In this document: positions 43,501-50,867 of the stretch, one piece after another
Layout of the letters: every line of letters starts with the position of its first letter
Numbering within the stretch: the first letter of the stretch is position 1
Origin: Streptomyces sp. LX-29
GTDB taxonomy: Bacteria; Actinomycetota; Actinomycetes; Streptomycetales; Streptomycetaceae
Length of the DNA: 64,000 nt
Assembly: GCF_029541745.1 (NCBI RefSeq)
Contig: NZ_CP089746.1
Location: 3,472,001-3,536,000, forward strand
Direction of reading: 5' to 3'
Notes under the pieces: generated by a model
Told to the model about the DNA's origin: nothing
Database searches by the model: none
Seen by the model: only the letters and a program-made list of their open reading frames with translations
Translations under genes and position numbers: made by a program

Positions 43501-43580
43501 ACGGGCGGTGAAGGGCGGTGAAGGGTGGCGAAGGGCGGTGAAGGGTGGCGAAGGGCGGTGAAGGGCGGTGAAGGGCGCGG
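43501..43580. repeat. Tandem array of 10-bp units
   Basis: AAGGGCGGTG or AAGGGTGGCG is repeated seven times in register (43511-43580, the last copy diverged), ending next to the stop codon of the methyltransferase gene. Confidence 0.85.
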
Positions 43581-43581
43581 C

Positions 43582-45126
43582 TTAGGCGGCGTCCACCGGG
43601 ACCAGGAAGCCCTGCTCGACCAGGAGCCGTATCGACGCCGGCGTGCGATCCCGCAGCATCACCGCGTCCTCGCCGATGAGCTGGGAGATGGCGTCCAGAA
43701 TGCGACCCGCGCTCAGCGTCCCGTCGCACACCCCGGCGAAGCCCGCGCCCACCGTGTCGACCTTCGTCGCCCGCCGCATGCCGCGGTTCTGCCGCAGCAC
43801 CACGTGCTCCGGGTCCTCCGCGCCGGGCAGCCCGACCTGCTCCTGCACGACCTCGTCGGCCAGCCGGAAGCGCGCGGCGAGCAGCGCCGCGTCGTCGTGC
43901 GTCCGCAGGAAGTCCTGCCGGTCGAAGTGGGCGGCGACAACTCCGCCGAGCGGCTGCTCGACGGGGTGCGGCCACTCCTCCACCGTCACCGAGGGGTGCT
44001 CCGCGCCCGACTTGCGCAGCGTGATCCAGCCAAATCCGACCGCCTTGGTCTTGCGGGCCTCGAACTCCTCCAGCCAGGCGTCGTAGCGGGCCGCGTACCG
44101 CGCGGGGTCGCCGAGGTGGTCGCCGGCGTCGCGCAGCCACAGCTCGGCGTACTGCGTGACGTCCTGCACCTCGCGCTGCACGATCCAGGCGTCGCAGCCG
44201 CTGGGCACCCAGGACCGCAGTCGATCGTGCCAGTCCTCGCCTTCGACGTGCTGCCAGTTGGCCAGCAACTGGCACCAGCCGCCGTCGTTGAGGTGGGCGG
44301 CGGACTGCCGCACCAGCGACTCGCACAGCGCGTCCCCACCCAGCCCGCCGTCCCGGTAGACGAGCCGGGCGCCGGGGGAGATGACGAAGGGCGGGTTGGA
44401 CACGATGAGGTCGTACGTCTCCTCACCGACCGGCTCGAAGAGCGAGCCCTCCCGGAAGTCGGCCTCGGGCGCGCCCGACAGAGCCAGCGTCAGCCGCGCG
44501 ATGTGCAGCGCGCGGGGGTTGAGGTCGGTGGCGGTGACCCGCGTGGCGTGCTGGGCGGCGTGCAGCGCCTGGATGCCGGAGCCGGTGCCGAGATCGAGCG
44601 CCTTCGCCACAGGGGTGCGGACGGTGATGCCGGCGAGGGTGGTGGAGGCGCCGCCGACGCCGAGGACGAGCTGCGAGCGGTCCACCTCCGCGCGGTGCCC
44701 GCCGATGCCCCCGGCGCCGCCGACCGCGCAGCCCAGGTCGGAGGCGATCCACCAGTCCTGGCCCTCCGGCCCTCCGTACGGACGGACGTCGACGACCGCC
44801 CGTACGCCCTCCCCCGACGGGACCGGCGCGGGCGCCAGCCAACCGTCGGCGAGGCAGTCCGCGACGGGCAGCACGGCGCCCGCGCGCTCCCGCGGAACCG
44901 CCTCCTGGAGCAGGAAGAGCCGCACCAGCGTCTCCAACGGGCCGTCGCCACGCGTGGCGCGCTCGGCCGGAACGGTCTCGGCGCGCGCGAGGGCGGCGTA
45001 GGCGGGCGCGCCCAACAGGTCGAGCAGGCCGTCGGCGGTGAAGTCGGCCGCCAGCAGCGCGTCCCGGAGACGGGCGGTGCGCGCGGGGTCAGGTGTCGGC
45101 AGGCGGCTGGAGAGGTGCGTACTCAC
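43582..45126 (-). CDS. Class I SAM-dependent methyltransferase (N6/N5-type, NPPF motif)
   Basis: Protein of 514 residues. The N-terminal ~160 residues form a substrate-binding domain. The central Rossmann methyltransferase has motif I ALDLGTGSGIQALHAA, an acidic ATDLNPRALHIA and the catalytic SNPPFVISPG, the signature of enzymes methylating amide or exocyclic nitrogens (RsmC/PrmC-like). The C-terminal ~150 residues (EEWPHPVEQPLGGVV onwards) look winged-helix-like. rRNA or protein glutamine methylation is possible; the substrate is not evident. GTG 45126 was chosen, giving VSTHLSSRLP; the longer frame to 45177 is unlikely. Conserved in this Streptomyces neighbourhood. Confidence 0.85.
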   Translation of the reverse strand: MSTHLSSRLPTPDPARTARLRDALLAADFTADGLLDLLGAPAYAALARAETVPAERATRGDGPLETLVRLFLLQEAVPRERAGAVLPVADCLADGWLAPAPVPSGEGVRAVVDVRPYGGPEGQDWWIASDLGCAVGGAGGIGGHRAEVDRSQLVLGVGGASTTLAGITVRTPVAKALDLGTGSGIQALHAAQHATRVTATDLNPRALHIARLTLALSGAPEADFREGSLFEPVGEETYDLIVSNPPFVISPGARLVYRDGGLGGDALCESLVRQSAAHLNDGGWCQLLANWQHVEGEDWHDRLRSWVPSGCDAWIVQREVQDVTQYAELWLRDAGDHLGDPARYAARYDAWLEEFEARKTKAVGFGWITLRKSGAEHPSVTVEEWPHPVEQPLGGVVAAHFDRQDFLRTHDDAALLAARFRLADEVVQEQVGLPGAEDPEHVVLRQNRGMRRATKVDTVGAGFAGVCDGTLSAGRILDAISQLIGEDAVMLRDRTPASIRLLVEQGFLVPVDAA

Positions 45127-45735
45127 GGACCCATTGTCAGGGCAACCGCCGACAAACAGCGACGACGCGGTCGGCACGGGCGAGTACGGGCGAGCACGGG
45201 CTTACGCGGCGAGCCCCTTTGAACTCGAACGGCGACCACAGGCGCACCGCGGCCGACCACGGGCGCTCTGACGAAGCGGAGGCAAGCACCGGCGCGCGGC
45301 GCTCGGTGGCCGCCATGGCGGCCGTCGGCCGTCGGCCGGAGCACCGAACCGTACGCGATGACGCGCAAGGCCGCCGTCCACAGACCCCGATCCCGACGCG
45401 CCTCCCCAGACCCCCAGACGCCGCCCCGAACGGCGTCGACCCGAACGGCGTCGGTCCAGATGCGCCATCCGGGCCATACCGCGATACCGCGCGGGGCGCG
45501 ATGCCGGACGCGGGACACCGCGCGGTACGAGAGCGGTATGCGACAGCGGTACTGCGAGAACGTACGCCCCACGCCCACGCCCGCGCGGGAGCGCCACGCC
45601 ACGCGGATACGCCGCACCCCTCGGTGTGCGGCGCCGCCACACCGGTCGCCACGCCCGCCGGCATGACCAAGGGCATGGCCGCGACGGCGTGCGGCCATGC
45701 CGTGGCAGCGTGCACGCGGCCGTGGTACCGCGGCG
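45127..45735. other. Intergenic region upstream of the methyltransferase gene
   Basis: These 609 bp hold no supported gene. Open frames on both strands are rich in Arg, Pro and Ala and lack ribosome binding sites. The methyltransferase promoter should be close to 45130-45200. Confidence 0.4.
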
Positions 45736-45767
45736 CCGCGGGCTCCGTGGCGCCACGGAGCCCGCGG
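45736..45767 (-). terminator. Perfect 32-bp hairpin after the lipoprotein gene
   Basis: CCGCGGGCTCCGTGGC is followed directly by its complement GCCACGGAGCCCGCGG, a 16-bp-arm palindrome without loop bases. It starts 33 bp after the lipoprotein stop on the minus strand and probably ends that transcript. Confidence 0.8.
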
Positions 45768-45800
45768 TGCTGTGGAACCCGCGGGGCCGCGACCCCGGCG

Positions 45801-46373
45801 TCAGGAGCCGGCGGGAGCCGGAGTGGGCGTGCTGCGCTGGCAGCCGGTCTGCTTGGTCATCGCCTGGCCGATCTCGCCCTCCTGCAGCTTCTGCAGCGCC
45901 TCGTCACCCGACTGGCTGATCGTCTTGAGCTCCTTGGCGATGCCGTTGAGCCCCTCGGCGAACTTCGCCTTGTCCGCGGCGTCCAGCTTGTCGACGGTCG
46001 TCTTGAGGTTCTGGTAGGCCTTGGCCGTTTCGTTGAGCTCCTTGACGGCCGCCTCCTTGGTCTTCTCGCCGTCGTCGACCGGCGGGGCGCCGGCCTTGTT
46101 CACGGCCTTGCCGAGCGCGGTGTAGGCGTCGGCGATCTTCTGGAAGGCCATCGAGTCCGTCTGCTGAAGCTTCTTGGCGTCCGGCTCGTCCTCGGCGTCC
46201 TGAATGGCGGCGTTGGCGCTCTGAATGCTCTTCAGGTGCGGCTGCGCCGCGTCGCAGAACGTCTTGGCCCAGTCGTTGACCTTGTCGCTCTTCTCACTCT
46301 CGTCGTTGCAGCCGGTCAGCGCCAGTACGAGTGCCGCACCGCCGGACAGTGCCGCCGCAAGCTTCTTGTTCAC
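45801..46373 (-). CDS. Small secreted lipoprotein
   Basis: Protein of 190 residues starting at GTG 46373. The signal VNKKLAAALSGGAALVLALTGC ends in a lipobox cysteine near residue 22. The mature part is helical and charged, rich in Lys, Asp and Ala (AYQNLKTTVDKLDAADKAKF), with a second Cys (TFCDAAQP) and a third near the C-terminus (TGCQRS) that could form a disulfide. No family recognised. It sits between the pyrophosphatase and methyltransferase genes. An upstream ATG at 46391 is in frame but lengthens the signal unnaturally. Confidence 0.8.
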   Translation of the reverse strand: MNKKLAAALSGGAALVLALTGCNDESEKSDKVNDWAKTFCDAAQPHLKSIQSANAAIQDAEDEPDAKKLQQTDSMAFQKIADAYTALGKAVNKAGAPPVDDGEKTKEAAVKELNETAKAYQNLKTTVDKLDAADKAKFAEGLNGIAKELKTISQSGDEALQKLQEGEIGQAMTKQTGCQRSTPTPAPAGS

Positions 46374-46525
46374 CGGATTGGTCCCTTCCATGGCTCTCGG
46401 CCCCGGAACATACACGTCTGAAGCGCGGCGGCCGTCAGTCGGGCATCTGGTACGACCACTTTTGAAGCCATTTGCACCAAGCCAGGTGTGTGATGGAACT
46501 CGTCATACGGACGGGCGGAAACAAA

Positions 46526-46561
46526 CGGGCGGGCAGCGCGCCAATGCGCACTGCCCGCCCG
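46526..46561 (-). terminator. Hairpin terminator after hppA
   Basis: CGGGCGGGCAG (46526-46536) pairs with CTGCCCGCCCG (46551-46561). The hairpin lies 11 bp past the hppA stop on the minus strand. Confidence 0.8.
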
Positions 46562-46572
46562 CCGGTTGGAAC

Positions 46573-48969
46573 CTAGGACACCACCGCCGGGTCGGCCTGC
46601 TGGGCCACCCGCTCGGCGTTGCCTTCGTCACCCACCGCGATGCCACGCCGCTTGGAGACGTACACCGCACCGATGATGATCACGATGGCCAGGACGGCGA
46701 TCCCCGCCCGCAGCCCCGGATTCGCGTCATCGCCGTAACTGAACTTCACCACCGCCGGCGCGATCAGCAGCGCCACCAGGTTCATCACCTTCAGCAGCGG
46801 GTTGATCGCGGGGCCCGCGGTGTCCTTGAACGGGTCGCCGACGGTGTCGCCGATCACCGTGGCCGCATGCGCCTCGCTGCCCTTGCCGCCATGATGGCCG
46901 TCCTCCACCAGCTTCTTCGCGTTGTCCCACGCGCCGCCGGAGTTCGCCAGGAAGACCGCCATCAGCGTTCCGGTGCCGATCGCGCCGGCCAGGAACGAGC
47001 CGAGCGCGCCGACGCCGAGCGCGAAGCCGACGGTGATGGGGGCCATGACCGCCAGCAGGCCCGGGGTGGCCAGTTCGCGCAGCGCGTCCTTGGTGCAGAT
47101 GTCCACCACCCGCCCGTACTCGGGCTTCTCGCTGTAGTCCATGATCCCGGGCTTCTCCCGGAACTGCCGCCGGACCTCGAAGACCACCGCGCCGGCCGAC
47201 CGCGACACCGCGTTGATCGCCAGTCCGGAGAAGAGGAAGACGACGGCCGCGCCGAGCACGAGACCGACCAGGTTGTTCGGCTGCGAGATGTCCAGGCTCA
47301 GGTTCATCTCTCCGGCCACCTGCACGCCCACCTCGTCGATCGCCTCGGCGATGGCGTCGCGGTACGAGCCGAAGAGCGCGGCCGCTGCCAGCACCGCGGT
47401 GGCGATGGCGATGCCCTTGGTGATGGCCTTGGTGGTGTTGCCGACGGCGTCCAGGTCGGTGAGCACCTGTGCGCCGGAGCCCGTCACATCACCGGACATC
47501 TCGGCGATGCCCTGCGCGTTGTCGGAGACCGGACCGAAGGTGTCCATGGCGACGATGACGCCGACCGTGGTCAACAGGCCGGTGCCGGCGAGCGCGACCG
47601 CGAACAGCGCCAGCATGATGCTGGAGCCGCCGAGCAGGAACGCGCCGTAGACGCCGAGTCCGATCAGCGCCGCCGAGTAGACCGCCGACTCCAGACCGAT
47701 GGAGATGCCGGAGAGCACCACCGTGGCCGGCCCGGTCAGCGAGGTCTTGCCGATGTCGCGCACCGGCCGCCGGTTGGTCTCGGTGAAGTAACCGGTCAGC
47801 TGCTGGATGAGCGCGGCCAGCACGATGCCGATGCCGACCGAGACCAGCGCCAGGACTCGCGGGTCCCCGGAGTGCGTGAGGATCTCGTCGTCCGTGACCC
47901 CGTCCAAGTCGGCGTAGGAGGAGGGCAGATAGGCGAAGACGGCACCCGCCACCAACACCAGGGAGATCACGGCGGAGATGAAGAAGCCACGGTTGATCGC
48001 GGTCATACCGCTGCGATCGGACCGCCGGGGCGCCACCGCGAAGATGCCGATCATGGCCGTGACCACGCCGATCGCCGGAACGAGCAGCGGGAAGGCGAGC
48101 CCGGAGTCGCCGAAGGCGACCTTGCCGAGGATCAGCGCGGCGACCAGGGTCACGGCGTACGACTCGAAGAGGTCGGCCGCCATGCCCGCGCAGTCACCGA
48201 CGTTGTCGCCCACGTTGTCCGCGATGGTCGCGGCGTTGCGCGGATCGTCTTCCGGAATGCCCTTCTCCACCTTGCCCACCAGGTCGGCGCCGACATCGGC
48301 CGCCTTGGTGAAGATGCCGCCGCCGACCCTCATGAACATCGCGATGAGCGCGGCGCCCAGACCGAAGCCCTCCAGCACCTTGGGCGCGTCCGCCGCGTAC
48401 ACCAGCACCACGGACGAGGCGCCCAGCAGGCCGAGGCCCACGGTGAACATGCCGACCACGCCGCCCGTACGGAATGCGATCTTCATAGCCCGGTGCGAGA
48501 CGTCCGTCAGATCCTTGGCCGGTTCGCCCTTCGCGGGTGTCGCCTCACGGGCGGCGGCCGCCACCCGCACATTGCTGCGCACCGCGAGCCACATCCCGAT
48601 ATAGCCGGTGGCCGCCGAGAATCCTGCGCCGATCAGAAAGAACGCAGAACGCCCGATGCGCTGCGACCAGTTGTCCGCCGGCAGCAGCATGAGCAGGAAG
48701 AACACGACGACGGCGAAACCGCCGAGGGTCCGCAACTGCCGTGCCAGATAGGCATTGGCGCCTTCTTGCACGGCTGCGGCGATCTTCTTCATGTTGTCCG
48801 TGCCCTCGCCGGCCGCGAGCACTTGTCGAACCAGCACCAGCGCGACCGCGAGCGCCGCCACCGCGACGGCGGCGATCACCAGCACGATCACACGATTGCC
48901 GTCGGTCAGCTCCGCGGCGGCCAGGGTTGGGGGAAGGTCCAGCTGATGAGGGGTGAGAGGCCCCGCCAT
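46573..48969 (-). CDS. hppA: Proton-translocating membrane pyrophosphatase, K+-independent type
   Basis: Integral membrane pump of 798 residues with about 16-17 transmembrane helices. It couples pyrophosphate hydrolysis to proton export. Family motifs: GGGIFTKAADVGADLVGKVE, then DDPRNAATIADNVGDNVGD, and near the C-terminus GGAWDNAKK and EAHAATVIGDTVGDPFKDT. The sequence GNTTKA (Lys where K+-dependent enzymes have Ala) marks the K+-independent class. Start ATG 48969 is preceded by AAGGAGG, four bases away, an excellent site. It saves energy by recycling biosynthetic pyrophosphate. Confidence 0.96.
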   Translation of the reverse strand: MAGPLTPHQLDLPPTLAAAELTDGNRVIVLVIAAVAVAALAVALVLVRQVLAAGEGTDNMKKIAAAVQEGANAYLARQLRTLGGFAVVVFFLLMLLPADNWSQRIGRSAFFLIGAGFSAATGYIGMWLAVRSNVRVAAAAREATPAKGEPAKDLTDVSHRAMKIAFRTGGVVGMFTVGLGLLGASSVVLVYAADAPKVLEGFGLGAALIAMFMRVGGGIFTKAADVGADLVGKVEKGIPEDDPRNAATIADNVGDNVGDCAGMAADLFESYAVTLVAALILGKVAFGDSGLAFPLLVPAIGVVTAMIGIFAVAPRRSDRSGMTAINRGFFISAVISLVLVAGAVFAYLPSSYADLDGVTDDEILTHSGDPRVLALVSVGIGIVLAALIQQLTGYFTETNRRPVRDIGKTSLTGPATVVLSGISIGLESAVYSAALIGLGVYGAFLLGGSSIMLALFAVALAGTGLLTTVGVIVAMDTFGPVSDNAQGIAEMSGDVTGSGAQVLTDLDAVGNTTKAITKGIAIATAVLAAAALFGSYRDAIAEAIDEVGVQVAGEMNLSLDISQPNNLVGLVLGAAVVFLFSGLAINAVSRSAGAVVFEVRRQFREKPGIMDYSEKPEYGRVVDICTKDALRELATPGLLAVMAPITVGFALGVGALGSFLAGAIGTGTLMAVFLANSGGAWDNAKKLVEDGHHGGKGSEAHAATVIGDTVGDPFKDTAGPAINPLLKVMNLVALLIAPAVVKFSYGDDANPGLRAGIAVLAIVIIIGAVYVSKRRGIAVGDEGNAERVAQQADPAVVS

Positions 48970-49874
48970 TCGTCCTCCTTGACGTTTGGCACATGGGCGC
49001 GCAGCAGTTCCGCGACCGCAGAACAGCCGCCACGCTCAGGCGTCCTGAGCTCGAGATGTGGACGGATTGTAGGGAGCCGCACTAGATCAAAACAGGGCGC
49101 CGCAAAGGGAATTCGCCTGCACCAGCGAAGATCAATAGGTTTGCGCTTCGGGAATTCGCCCGGACGAAGGAAGCGTCGCAATTCGCTGACGATCAACCCG
49201 GGTGGCTCTTAAAATGATCAATTAATGATCTCAACACCCGATGATCACCAGGTGCGAAACACCGCTCCGACACGCCAGGAAGCCCCGAAAACCACCCGTC
49301 GGAGTGGATCGCCGGAGCGGACCGAAGCGATGTCGACGCGCTCCGGGACGGGAGGTGCGCGGGATGCGACGTGAGGCCGCGACTACAGTCGCCGAGGGGG
49401 ATCGGCTACGTGGCGTAACGGCTCATTGCGGACCACCCGCGACCGCCCGCACCGCTATGGGACGGGTCGTGCCGTCGATCGATCGTTGCGAGGGAACGCG
49501 GTCGTCCCCACCGGTCCGCCGCCCTCGGGACACCCGGCGGGTGCTGGTACGGCTCGCAGAGCCCCGTGGGGCGACGAGGGGCCGCTGTGGCGGCATTGCC
49601 CGGCCCGGAAGGCGGGGCGGCGGCGGAGTGGCACCCCAGGGCCGGAGGAGGCCGGTGAGCGGCCCTACAGGGCGCGGGGGTGTGGTGGCGTGTGGCGTGT
49701 GGCGTGTGGCGTGTGGCGTGTGAGCCAACCGGGTCAACGAACGCAGGACCGGTTCAGCGACGCCGCGCGTGACAGCGCGAGAACGCGCGACTACGGGCGG
49801 CGTGGGGCGTGGGTGCGGACTAGGCGACCAACGGCCGCGGGGGCGGGATACCGCCGCCGGCCGCGGTGGGCGGA
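48970..49874. other. Long intergenic region upstream of hppA
   Basis: These 905 bp contain no supported gene. The hppA-proximal part is AT-richer and repeat-bearing: GGGAATTCGCC at 49107-49117 and 49150-49160 with a weaker GCAATTCGCTG near 49168, and ATGATC at 49214, 49225 and 49241. These are candidate regulator sites or promoters. The far part is GC-rich and includes a GTGTGGC array. Confidence 0.45.
49690..49723. repeat. GTGTGGC heptamer array
   Basis: Four exact tandem copies of GTGTGGC (49690-49717) followed by a partial fifth. It lies in noncoding DNA downstream of the anti-sigma factor gene. Confidence 0.85.
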
Positions 49875-50327
49875 TTACGGCAGCACGGGCGCGGGTGTGG
49901 TGGGCCAACTCATCCGGATCACGCCGCCGGCTTCGGTGGCCGAGACCTCGACGTCGTCGACGAGCCCGCTGATGACTGCGAGGCCCATCTCATCCTCAGT
50001 CTCGGCAGCGGCCTCGCCCGGCCCCGTAGGCGGGCCGCCCTGGCCACCAGGCGCACCGGCCCCGGCGGCGGGGCCGTGCGGCACCTCGTCGCCCACCTCG
50101 ATCGAGAACCTCTTCTCGTCCTCGATCAGCACGACCCGGACCGGGGCGGACAGCCGGTTGCTGCGATGCAGCCCCACGGCGCGGCTGCACGCCTCACCGA
50201 CGGCGAGCCGCACCTCGTCGAGCACGGCCTCGTCCACCCCGGCCCTGCGCGCCACCGCCGCCGCGACGAGGCGTGCGGTCCTGACATGCTCCGGCAGGGC
50301 GCTGAAGCGGAGTTCGACGGTGGCCAT
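49875..50327 (-). CDS. RsbW-like anti-sigma factor (GHKL ATPase), BldG partner candidate
   Basis: Protein of 150 residues with the serine kinase/anti-sigma HATPase fold. The N-box reads LDEVRLAVGEACSRAV, and the G-region is MGLAVISGLVDDVEV near the C-terminus. Between them a Gly/Ala/Pro-rich insertion (GPAAGAGAPGGQGGPPTGPG) lengthens the ATP lid. It lies 118 bp downstream of bldG on the same strand; in S. coelicolor the equivalent gene is co-transcribed with bldG and its product binds BldG. Start ATG 50327 has GAGGGGG upstream. It likely sequesters a sigma factor and phosphorylates BldG. Confidence 0.88.
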   Translation of the reverse strand: MATVELRFSALPEHVRTARLVAAAVARRAGVDEAVLDEVRLAVGEACSRAVGLHRSNRLSAPVRVVLIEDEKRFSIEVGDEVPHGPAAGAGAPGGQGGPPTGPGEAAAETEDEMGLAVISGLVDDVEVSATEAGGVIRMSWPTTPAPVLP

Positions 50328-50445
50328 GCCATCCCCCTCGGACGTACGGGCGTGCATCTCAGGGGGCCGGGCGACTGCACCCGGTACCCCCTGTTGTCTT
50401 CCCGCGGCTGCCGACTAAAGGCACTTACTAATCTAGTCAAACGCC

Positions 50446-50787
50446 TCAGTCAGTGGCCGCAACGGCGTCATCGACCGAGGTGTGGATCGGAAACACCTTG
50501 GTCAGGCCGGTGATGCGGAAGATCTTGAGAATGCGCTCCTGGTTGCAGACCAGGCGCAGAGAGCCCTCGTGGGCCCGGACTCGCTTGAGCCCGCCGACGA
50601 GGACGCCCAGCCCGGTGGAGTCGAGGAAGTCGACGCCCTCCATGTCGACGACCAGGTGGTAGTTGCCGTCGTTGACAAGCTCGACCAGCTGCTCGCGCAG
50701 CTTGGGCGCGGTGTATACATCAATCTCGCCACCGACCTCGACGACCGTGCGGTCGCCAACGGTCCGGGTCGACAGGGACAGGTCCAC
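50446..50787 (-). CDS. bldG: Anti-sigma factor antagonist BldG
   Basis: STAS-domain protein of 113 residues, the known BldG length, starting at GTG 50787 ([20 protein letters not shown]), with GGAGG upstream. The phosphorylation site is the Ser in [14 protein letters not shown] near residue 57. BldG switches developmental and antibiotic regulation in Streptomyces by binding anti-sigma factors when unphosphorylated. Sequence identity to BldG as I know it is nearly complete, so the symbol is safe. Upstream ATG codons in frame are not used in the known protein. Confidence 0.96.
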   Translation of the reverse strand: MDLSLSTRTVGDRTVVEVGGEIDVYTAPKLREQLVELVNDGNYHLVVDMEGVDFLDSTGLGVLVGGLKRVRAHEGSLRLVCNQERILKIFRITGLTKVFPIHTSVDDAVAATD

Positions 50788-50867
50788 GGATCCTCCAGCA
50801 CCTTGCATCGAGCGGTCGCCCCCCATGGATCGGCAGCCGCGATGGCATTCAATCACTTACGGCAGGC

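Larger units (their letters stand above)
42903..43581. other. Intergenic region upstream of the small membrane gene
   Basis: These 679 bp carry no supported gene; long open frames on both strands are Gly/Arg/Pro-rich artefacts. It contains the palindrome at 42990-43004, an unusually AT-rich stretch (43005-43035), many GGCGCCGGG runs near 43330-43370 and a 10-bp tandem repeat array before the methyltransferase stop. Confidence 0.4.

Noticed and set aside
45093-46421. Plus-strand gene in the methyltransferase-lipoprotein gap
   Set aside because: The frame runs through the clear minus-strand lipoprotein and is Arg/Pro/Ala/Thr-rich without a start signal.
46225-49212. Open plus-strand frame of nearly 1000 codons over hppA
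   Set aside because: His/Arg/Gly/Asp-rich shadow of hppA with no domain.
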